Source of the DNA: Dromiciops gliroides
Lineage: Eukaryota > Chordata > Mammalia > Microbiotheria > Microbiotheriidae
Length of the DNA: 64,000 bases
Direction: 5' to 3'
Assembly: GCF_019393635.1 (NCBI RefSeq)
Contig: NC_057863.1
Coordinates: 623,219,791-623,283,790 of the forward strand
Position numbers and translations under genes: made by a program. Of the stretch, positions 11,174-20,000 are shown piece after piece; positions within the stretch are counted from its first letter, which is position 1, and each line of letters starts with the position of its first letter. The notes below the pieces were generated by a model. The model did not search any database and had not been told where the DNA came from. It saw nothing but the letters and a program-made list of their open reading frames with translations.

Positions 11174-11253
11174 GTATCATCCATCTATCTATCCATCCAT
11201 TCATCACTGTCACCATCTATCCTCTCTCCCATCTCTTTATCTCTTTGTCAGTA

Positions 11254-11342
<89 letters not shown>

Positions 11343-11345
11343 CCT
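10880..11345. repeat. Compound (TATC)n microsatellite with duplicated flank
   Basis: TATC arrays at about 10981-11172 (interrupted by TATCTCTC units) and 11253-11342. A unique segment ending CTCTTTATCTCTTTGTCAGT is present before each array (ends at 10980 and 11252), so the structure is a duplication of about 272 bp of flank plus array. Confidence 0.95.
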
Positions 11346-11699
11346 ATCTCTAGTCCTTTTCCTGAGGTGTAGTCCCAAGTCACCAACACCAAACTGAATG
11401 AATGACTTCCTGCCATTTCAAACTCAACATATTGAAAACAAAGCCCATGATATTTCCTTCCAATCCCACTCTTCTTTTAAAGTCTATCCTTTTAATCACT
11501 TAGGTTCATGAGCTTTAAAGAGGCATCACTATTCCTTACACACAAAACTCCATATCCCATTTCTGTCCTTGCACAGGCTGGGGATGCCTTCCTTCCTTTC
11601 TTCTTAAAATCCTTTACCTTCCTACAAGGCTCAGCTCAAACAATAACTAGGGCTTCTTAACCCTTCTTTTTGTGCCATGGCTTTCTTTGGCTGCCTGGC

Positions 11700-11960
11700 A
11701 AATCAGTCAGTCACTCAGTCAATCAGCCAGTCAGTCAATAAGCATTTATTAAGTGCCTACTATGTGCCAGGCTGTGTGTAAAACGCTGGCGATATAAAAA
11801 GAAGAAAAAGACAACCCCTGCCCTCAAGGAGCTCACAACCTAATAGAGGAGACAACAAGCAAGTATGTACAAAGCCTATGGTTGTTAATGATGTTAAATT
11901 CATAAAATAAAATAGACTTGCAAAGGAAACCAATTATATGATATAGTACAATTATCAGCA
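11700..11960 (+). mobile_element. Ancient interspersed repeat
   Basis: Carries AATAAGCATTTATTAAGTGCCTACTATGTGCCAGGC ... TGCCCTCAAGGAGCTCACAACCTAAT. The same series recurs in this window near 32790, 34720, 43570, 46500 and 55110. Family name not assigned. Confidence 0.6.
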
Positions 11961-11999
11961 TATTAAAAAGGGGCTACTGTTTAGAGATGGCTTTACGAT

Positions 12000-12215
12000 T
12001 AGCTTTTCCTGATCCCACCCCCCTGCTGGTGCCCTCTCCCTTAAATTAGCTTGTATCTTTTTGGCATATGCCTATATATGTATATGTTGTCTCCCTTAGC
12101 TAGATTGTAAACCTTCCAAAGGCAGGAACTGGCTTTATTTATTTATTTATTTATTTATTTTTGTCTCAGTGCTTGGAACATAGGAAAGCACTTAATAAAT
12201 GCTCGTCGGTTGATT
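12000..12215 (+). mobile_element. L2/MIR-type 3'-end repeat with (TTTA)n insertion
   Basis: TAGATTGTAAACCTTCCAAAGGCAGGAACTGG ... GCACTTAATAAATGCTCGTCGGTTGATTGG, a widespread mammalian repeat tail. It contains a TTTA array at about 12136-12160. Confidence 0.55.
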
Positions 12216-12298
12216 GGCCCTTCAGGGGAATCTCTTCCCATTGACAGTGGGTAAGGGCTGGATGAGAACTTTGAGATCTAATCCAACCCCCTCATTTT

Positions 12299-12349
12299 CC
12301 GGGGGGGGGGGCAATGAGGGTTAAGTGACTTGCCCAGGGTCACACTAAT
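12299..12349 (-). mobile_element. Partial marsupial SINE
   Basis: Only the terminal third (GGCAATGAGGGTTAAGTGACTTGCCC) survives, after a run of G, within a MIR-like context. Confidence 0.7.
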
Positions 12350-12894
12350 TCCCTCATTTTACTGATTTAGGAAAGCGAGATGGGGGAGGGGTTGTGACTT
12401 TCCCACAATCAGCCAGATAAAGTCAATGGCAGAACTGGGACCCAGGCTCAAGCCCCAATTCCATTCCATTTAAATATCATTAAAATGCATAGCATCACTG
12501 TACAAAATCAGATTAGGATTGTAAATCTGATCTTTCAATAGTCGTATCCATTTGACAGTCAAATATATACGTTCTAGGGATCAGTTGTATCGTGGATCAT
12601 TTGTGTCCCTGGTCGCATTTCAAATCAGGGATAATCTGCAGTTAAGGGTAAGTGTGTGTGCGTGTGCTCCCGCGCGTGTTCGTGGGTGGGCATCTGTTGC
12701 TCGAACCCTTTCGTGAATGGCAGTTAGTTAATCGCAGTGAGATCTTGGGTAAGCTCTCGCCTCTCTGTGGACCTCAGTTTCCTCAGTTGTCAAACCAGCG
12801 GACTGGGCTGGGCTGGCTCCCGACCCTGTCCACTTCTCGCCCTCCCCTTCCCTCCGCAGTTCCATCTCCCGCTCCCTGCGGGCCCAGTTCCCTT

Positions 12895-13325
12895 GGCTTC
12901 TGCCAGTTCCGCCTGGAAAATTACTGCCGCCGCCGCCGCCGCGCGCCCCCGCCCGGCCTGCAGTGCGGCACTGCCCTTGGGGGACAAGGACCCTGGCGCA
13001 CTAGCTCCCAGCTCCTGCCTCGGCCCCTCCGTACGGCCCCGCGGCCACAGGGAGCCCGAGCCCCCTCCCTCTTGGGCTGACTCTCTCCCGGCTCCCCCAT
13101 CGTACCACCCCCGCCCCCCGCAGTGACCTCGACAACGCCGTTTGGAGACCCCCAGCATCCTGCGCGGCGGGGACCCCCTCCCAGCTCCAGGCGCGGCGGG
13201 CCGCTCAGCCGGCGGAGTGAGCGCTGGTCTTGGTTGAGGCCCCGCCCCTCGGCCCTGCAGAGTCCCGCCTCCTCTCATCCCCCAACCCCCGGCTGCCGGG
13301 CCCGCCCACTCCCAGGATCCCAGAA
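12895..13325. promoter_or_regulatory. CpG island, candidate FBXO44 promoter
   Basis: About 430 bp of GC-rich, CpG-dense sequence including a (GCC)n run near 12928-12950 and GCGCGCCCCCGCCC. It stands out sharply from the AT-rich flanks. It lies 2.4 kb upstream of the FBXO44 exon that carries the start codon, which needs an upstream non-coding first exon. Long reading frames on both strands here are a GC artefact. I could not place the first exon by eye. Confidence 0.5.
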
Positions 13326-13678
13326 TCTGAACAGTGTTAGAGCTGGGGAGAATCTTAGAACAGAGGATGTCAGAACTGCAGGGCCCTCGAACAGAATGTT
13401 CGGCTCAGCTCGGCAATATTGAATGTCAGAGATGGAGAGTGTGTGTGGGGGGACGGGGGCGACAGGGGACATCTTAGAACTGAGACTGAATTCCGAGGAC
13501 CCTTAGAAAATCTATCCGAGCCAGGAGCATTCCCTAGAACATAGAATGTCAGAGTTGGAGAGAACTTTTAGAACAGAGAACGTCAGAAGTGGTAGGACTC
13601 TCTAGAGAAAATCAGAACTAGAAAGACTCTCACAACCAAAGATTACAGCTGGAAAGGCTCTTAGAACATATCAAAGCT

Positions 13679-13718
<40 letters not shown>

Positions 13719-13930
13719 TATACATGTCCAAACTTCTGGATGGGTGACACCTTAAAACAGTCTTTCTGAGCTGAGCTTAAATCACAGACTGTTTGAGTCA
13801 GAGGGGTTTCTTAGAACATAGAATGTCAGAGCTAGAGTGTGTATGTGGGGGATGTCGTCTTAGAATATAGACGGAGTTCTGAGGACCCTTAACCATAGAA
13901 TGTCAGCATCAGGGGAGCTCCTTAGAACAG
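13322..13930. repeat. Diverged units of a 33-bp minisatellite family
   Basis: Multiple copies of TTAGAACAxAGAATGTCAGAGxTGGxGAG, for example at 13350-13375, 13535-13560, 13570-13590 and 13812-13836. A (TG)n tract interrupts at 13680-13716. The homogeneous form of this unit occurs at 38.6 and 44.8 kb. Confidence 0.65.
13680..13716. repeat. (TG)n microsatellite
   Basis: About 18 uninterrupted TG units. Confidence 0.95.
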
Positions 13931-14258
13931 TGATGTCAAACTCAGATAAAAATGGAGGTTAGTACCTAAGCATCCCTGAGCATTGCATATTGACTTAATT
14001 TTTAAATTATGTTTTATTGTACATTTTTTTATTAAATATTTCCCAATTCCTTTTTTTTTTTTGGTTTGTTTTTTTGTGGGGCAAAGAGGGTTAAGTGACT
14101 TGCCCAAGGGTCACACAGCTAGTGAGTGTCAAGTGTCTGAAGCTGGATTTGAACTCAGGTTCTCCTGAATCCAGGGCCCGTGCTTTATCCACTGGGCCAC
14201 CTAGCTGCCCCCCCCCCCCAATTCCCTTTTAATCTGGTTTAACTCAGGAGTTTTGAAT
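13928..14258. mobile_element. hAT-like MITE split by a SINE
   Basis: Begins with the terminal-inverted-repeat-like CAGTGATGTCAAACTCA. The AT-rich body (TTTAAATTATGTTTTATTG) continues across an inserted SINE into TTTTAATCTGGTTTAACTCAGGAG. The opposite terminus of the same family, TGAGTTTGACACCACTGG, is seen near 22610-22627. Confidence 0.5.
14051..14217 (-). mobile_element. tRNA-derived marsupial SINE
   Basis: Full-length antisense copy with duplicated flank CCAATTCC-TTTT at both ends (14043 and 14218), inserted into the hAT-like element. Confidence 0.9.
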
Positions 14259-14422
14259 CCACACACCTCTATCTGAGAACATAGAGCTGGGAGGGTTCCT
14301 TAGAATGGAGAAGGTCAGGGCTTGGAGAGACTTTTGAACTGGAATATCAGAGTTGGGTGAATTTTTTAGAATATTGACTCTGAGACTCTCAGTGCAGGGA
14401 AGACTTTTAGAAAATAGGCTGT

Positions 14423-14580
14423 GGAGGCAGCTAAGTGGCGCAGTAGATAGAGCACAGGCCCTGGATTCAGGAGGACCTGAGTTCAAATCCAGCCTCAGAC
14501 ACTTGACACTTACTAGCTGTGTGACCCTGGGCAAGTCACTTAACCCCAATTGCCTCACCAAAAAAAAAAAAAAAGAAAAA
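14423..14580 (+). mobile_element. tRNA-derived marsupial SINE with 14-bp target-site duplication
   Basis: Sense copy with A box, B box (GAGTTCAAATCC) and a 3' poly-A tail. It is flanked by the perfect direct repeat AGAAAATAGGCTGT at 14409-14422 and 14581-14594. Confidence 0.95.
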
Positions 14581-14602
14581 AGAAAATAGGCTGTCAGGGC
14601 AG

Positions 14603-14645
14603 TGGTGTGTGTGTGTGTGTGTGTGTATGTGTGTGTGTGTGTGTA
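14603..14645. repeat. (TG)n microsatellite
   Basis: About 20 TG units with one TATG interruption. Confidence 0.95.
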
Positions 14646-15459
14646 ATTTTATAACAAAAAATATAGGAATTAAGCTGGACCTTAGATTTGAAGATTCAGT
14701 TGTCTAGCCCAAGTCACTTATTTGAAAGAGGGAAGTATGGCCTGGAGTCTAGAAGTGACTTGCCTCAAGTTCCACCAACAGTTACTGGCAGAGCTAGGAC
14801 TGGTATCCAGGCCTCCTCCTTCCCCATCAGGCCCCCCTCTCCATCCACTTGGGTTTCCATTGTGCTCACTGGGCAGCTCTGGGAAATCCAATTATCTGAA
14901 GTGTCTAGAGGAGCTAGATGCGGCCAGCACCCTCCTGAGGGAAGAATCAGGTGAAAATGTTGCTTCCGAAAATGCCACCTTCCTATGCAGCTTTTGGCCC
15001 CAATACTAACCCAAGTGGAGACACGTTTGGAGGTGAAGGTGACCTTATAACCTGGAATGGCAGAGCTGGAGGGGCCTGGAGGGGCCTCAGAACCGAAAAG
15101 TCGGAGCCGGGAAAGATCCTAAAATGTCAGAGCTCGGCAGGGGTGGTGGTGGTAGTGGGGGGGGGAAGTACGGGGGGGGGGGAATCTTTAGAACCGAGAA
15201 TGTAAGGGGGGGGGTCGTAGTCCTTTAGAGAGTGTTGGGTCCAAGATCCTCATTTTCCAGAGGGAGAAAGTGAACCTAATAAAGATCTGAAATGACTTGC
15301 TTCAGGTGACACACAGAATGTCTAGGTTCCCATATCTTCCACTTTCAGACCACTGCTACTTTGGGCTGCAACATCCTTCCTCCAGACCCTTGGCACTGTC
15401 CCCTCCCCAATTCAATTCGATCCCGAAGCAGCCCCCCCTTCCCTCAATTCCTCTATCCC

Positions 15460-15489
15460 TGGCAGCCCCCCCCCCCCCCCCCCCCCCCC
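15460..15489. repeat. Poly-C run near the FBXO2 promoter
   Basis: A run of about 24 C residues after CTGGCAGC. A second C run occurs at about 15556-15567 and G runs at 15158-15222, so the FBXO2 upstream region is unusually rich in homopolymer G/C. Confidence 0.85.
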
Positions 15490-15689
15490 GCAGGAGAGTT
15501 GGCAGAGTCCAGCAGATGCGGACTCCCGTCCTAGGCCTCTTTTCTGAAAGCGCACCCCCCCCCCCCGCCCATCCATGTCCCAGGAATGAATGTCCTGGCC
15601 CTCCGAGGACTCCTGGCTTCCTGGGTGCCCTTCCTGGGTGGCCACAGGGCCAAAGAGCTGACTACGAGGCAGGGCAATGCGCCGCAGTA

Positions 15690-15987
15690 GGGGCCCGTAT
15701 TGATTCTCAGTTCCCAGAGGAGCCGGCTTGGGCCCCGAGCCAAGGGCAGGGGAGGAGTTCGGCGGGCTGGGGCGGGGTAGCGGTTCCCTTTAAGAAGCTC
15801 TGACCAGCCTAGCCTGCCCGCACCGGCACCGGCGGAGAACGGAGAGCCGAGCAGAGCCGTGACAGCCTGTGCAGGGCAGAGGAGGGCGTAGCATCTGTCT
15901 GCCAGGGACCTGCGGTAGAGGAACCTCAGGGGCGGCGCTCCTCCGCTCCTCCTCCACTCATAGCTGCATCCTCTGCCCCAGGAAGAC
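15690..15987 (+). promoter_or_regulatory. FBXO2: FBXO2 promoter and 5' leader
   Basis: This GC/CpG-rich block ends at the FBXO2 start codon. It contains an Sp1-type GC box GGGGCGGGGT at 15769-15778 and a TATA-like CTTTAAGAAG about 12 nt further on, suggesting initiation near 15815-15830. The leader would be about 160 nt. It lies head to head with FBXO44, so some elements could serve both genes. Confidence 0.5.
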
Positions 15988-16009
15988 ATGGAAGGAGACG
16001 GTGACTCAG
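15988..16009 (+). CDS. FBXO2: FBXO2 coding exon 1 (seven codons)
   Basis: 22 bp from the ATG to donor CTCAG/GTAGAG, encoding MEGDGDS plus one base. Joined to the acceptor at 20328 it continues in frame as ESLHQPEVG, which parallels the mammalian FBXO2 N-terminus. It is too short to appear as an open reading frame by itself. Confidence 0.85.
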
Positions 16010-17008
16010 GTAGAGAGAAGGAGAAAGGACCTGGCTGGAGCCGGAGAGGACCATGAACTCTTCCCAGCCTGGCTCGGGGGAGACGTGGCAGGGCAGGGAA
16101 GTCGCCAGACCATGGGGGACCGAAGTCATCCCCTCCCCCCCAACGGGATGGGTGGTGAAGAAGGGGAGGTGGGGTACAGGAGAGGGCAGCAAAGTAATTT
16201 CCCATTTCCAGGAAAAGTGCGGGAAGGTGGCCTCCCGGAGAGGAGCTTGGCACTATTGGGCTTTTGCACGAGATGCACCGGATTTACCTACCCCCGGCCT
16301 CAGTTTCCCCCATCAGCTTGGGCCACAGACCGAATTTTCCTTTTAGTCTCTTCCATCAACTGCTTCTGGGCCTCTCCAGAGGAGCCCATGCCAATGGGGT
16401 CTGACGTAGTACTTACTTGAGGCTTGTGCGCCTGTCTCAGTTTGGGGAGGAGGGGTGGATTTGTGGCAGAAGCTGAGTCAGGTATGTCAGGGAGAAGCAA
16501 CATTGTTTAATTTTCAGACTGGTTCAGTATCTCCTAGTCTCAATCTGTCACCCGTGATCTCTTTCTCTACGGCATCTCCAGGTGTGCTATATCTCCTTCT
16601 CGTGCCTCTCCCGGCTCCTTTCCCCTTCCCTCTAAGCTTCTGCTCCCACAGCCGTTCCTCCCTTCTCTTCCCTGCTCCTCCCCTGCCCTCCTTTCTCTTC
16701 TCACTATTTGATACCTGTCTTGCTCCCTTCTTTACCTCACTGGCACTCTCATCTGTCAATGGTGCCAGGCTGGGCAGCAAGGCAGCAAGGGCCAAGTTGC
16801 ATTTAGGTGCCTGGGGAAAGGGAAACCCACCGAGTGCTATGCACGGTAGGGGATTGGTCAAGAGTGTGTGCAGAGAGATAAAAGTGATTGAAGACATGAA
16901 GCTATGCTCCTCCGTTTGCTGAGTCAGTGTGCACATCTGGGGACATGGGGATGTCTCCAGCTGTACCTTTGGGCTTGATGGGGAAAGCTAAGACTAGAGC
17001 TGGATTGG

Positions 17009-17052
<44 letters not shown>

Positions 17053-20000
17053 GACACACAACTATTTTAAGATTAAGTTTATCTCCTGCTCATTTTGCAC
17101 CCATACCCAAACTCCTCCAGGACAGGGGCTGTCTCGTTTGTTTTTTATCTTCAGCACAATGCTTGGTATTATTATTAGTAGTAATAATGATAATAATAAT
17201 AATAGTCCTTAATAAATCCTTATTGATTGATTGATGTCCTCCGAGGGAATCTTGTCCAGGTGTATTTGAACCTGTGTGTCTGAGATCCCTAAATTCCCTT
17301 CCTACTTAAATCAGATCTAATAATTTAAGTTCCACCCATTCTTGATTAGCTTGACCTATGGTTTACCTTATACTTGCCTCATAGAATTAACTCATCTAGT
17401 CCCTAGCTTCATAAACTGTGGGTCTCAACCCCATCTGGGGTCAAGTTACTGAATGTGGGGGCTGCGAAAATTTTGGCAACAGTAAAAGGTTATGTATGCC
17501 TATTTTATATACCTATATACCCCGGGTCAAGTAAAAATTTCTCTGGCGAAAAGGGGTCTCCAGTGGAAAAAGTTGAAAAAGCCCTGATCTAGTCCAATAC
17601 CTTCATTTTACAGATGAGGAAAATGAGTCTCAGAGACATGAAATGACTTGCCCAGGGTTACACAGGTATTGAATAGCAGAACTGGGGTTTGACCCCAGGT
17701 TTCCTGATACCAACGCCAGCATTCTTTCCATGGTGCCATACTGTCTCTCCACTGTACCCTCTGCATGGCCCCAGAATGAAGGACCTGTTGTTCGCAGTGT
17801 CCACTAATTCCCTGGTCTCAGGGGCCAAATCTAGGTGAGTGAGTCAGCTCCTGTGGCAGTTTCCAGGAGCCAGATAACTTTCCAACCAGCAACAATATAG
17901 GTAGTTGTGTGTGGAAGAGATAGGGGGGTAAGAAGGTAATCAGATCCTAGGTTCAGCGCACAGGGCCAGGGGCCAGGAGAACTGACTGAAGTAGGGTGTA
18001 CATTCCTGAGAGCATCAAGTGTCCAGCCAGGGCCTGAGCTGGACCTTGAAGACAAAGGGGTGGTTAGGACTTCTGGGTCCTGGTTCCAAGAGAATGTCCT
18101 CATCTAAGGAGTAGAGAGCCTTAGTGGCCCAGGCTTTTAATCTCAGTGACCTAGGGAAAGTCAGCAAACCCTTCTGGGCCTCAGCTTCTCTTGATTTCTT
18201 CTTCTTTCATTTTATTTATGCTTTTTTCTTTAATTTAAAAAATGATACTTTTTTTACTTTACATTTACATTTTTCAAGATATCCCCCATTCTTTCAGTGT
18301 TATTTTTTTATAATATAGGATAAAAATGATAGGGTAGGGAAAAGTAGTTTAGCAAAACTGGCATTAATCAATCATAACTGTGTTTCACACCATTAGTCTT
18401 CACCTCTGTATAGAAGTCAGGAAGGTGCCATGCTTCAGGGCCACGCTATCATCATTGTATAGCATTCAAAGCTGTTTCTTTTTATATCAAAATCATTTTT
18501 GCATTCCCTCCCTATCCCCACCAGCCTTTCTTGTTTTTGTTTTTTTGGCAGGGCAATGAGGGTTAAGTGACTTGCCCAGGGTCACACAGCTAGTAAGTGT
18601 CAAGTATCTGAGGCCAGATTTGAACTCAGGTCCTCCTGAATCCAAGACCAGTGCTTTATCCACTGAGCCACCTAGCTGCCCCCCTCCACCAGCCTTTCTT
18701 AAATGACAAAGTAAACCAGTGATGTAGTGACCCAATCTGATAGTGTTTGCAACACTGTACCCCATCTTGAATGAAGAAGATGCACTTCCTGTCCTGTCTT
18801 GAAGGGTTCGAGATTGGTGGCTACAATTATACCTCCTTCATTTTCTTATTTTCTTCTGCATCACTTATGGTCAGTTTCTCTCTTTTTGATTACTTCGCTG
18901 CATCAGTTCATTCAAATCTTCCAATGGTTCTTTCGGATTCCCTTTCTGTAAATGGGAAGAAATGATTCTTATCTTCTTCCCACATGACTGTGGCAAAGGT
19001 CTAGGGGAAGCTGGGCTACATGCATTCAGTACCTAAAATGGCACACAATTCCATTTCACATCAATCTTTATCTAGTGCCAACTATGTGTAAAGCCCTTGG
19101 CAAAACACTCCTGGAGATGTGTTTTGCCCTTGAAGAGTTTACAGGCTTGTCAGGGAGATGAGGTAGGCAAATAGGTAGAATGTGAATACCTTCAAGGGTA
19201 GGGATTGTATTATTCTTTGTATCTGTAGCCTCAGTGTCTAACACAGAGCTGACACATAGTAGGTGCTTAATAAATGCTTGTTGATTGACTGATCAATAAT
19301 TCTAGCATAAAGCAGTATATGGGAAGGATAACAAAGTGCTCTATGTATTCAGAGGAAGGAACTGTGTCAGTGTTGGGGGGGGCGGTGAAGATCAAGGAAG
19401 TTTTTCTGGAGGAGGTGTCATTTGAGCTGGACCTTGAATTGGATACGTTTGCACTGAACTTGGAGTAATGAGACCCAGGTTCAAATTCTGGCTCAGATGC
19501 CTGTGTGATCTTGAACTTCATATGCTGCTCCCCCTCCCCCACTCTCAGTCTCTTGGCTATAAAAGGACATTGAACTAGAGGGTCTCTAAGGATCCTTCTG
19601 GCTCTAGATTGAATGTCCTATGATGCATCCAGAGGAAGCCTGTTAGAGATCCAAAGGATTCTGGCTTTGGAGTCAGCTGACATGGATTTGAGCCCCACCT
19701 CTTATATTTTCTACCTGGGTGCCACATGGAGGACATTACTAATCCTCCCTGGATCTTCTATAAAATGAGGGCATTAAATAGACTAGATGAGGTCCCTTTC
19801 AACTCTAGCACTCCAAGGATAATAGGATCCTAGGGATGTAATATGATCCCTTGAAGTCCCTGGAGCCTCAGTTTCCTCATCTGTAAAAATGGGGTTAACA
19901 GAATTTGCACTACCCACCTCTCAAGGATGTTCTGGGGAACGCACTTGTAAAACACTCCAAGCACTAGAGAAATATGTGGTACTGCTATCTCAGAGCCCAA

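Noticed and set aside
10789..11397. 202-codon open frame rich in Tyr-Leu-Ser-Ile
   Set aside because: Pure translation of the TATC microsatellite.
12790..13278. 162-codon open frame on the minus strand in the CpG island, with overlapping plus-strand frames
   Set aside because: Low-complexity Gly/Arg/Pro/Ala composition open in several frames, as expected for a CpG island. No recognisable domain.
14423..14580. tRNA gene (A and B box present)
   Set aside because: The boxes belong to the tRNA-derived head of a SINE; there is no cloverleaf and a poly-A tail follows.
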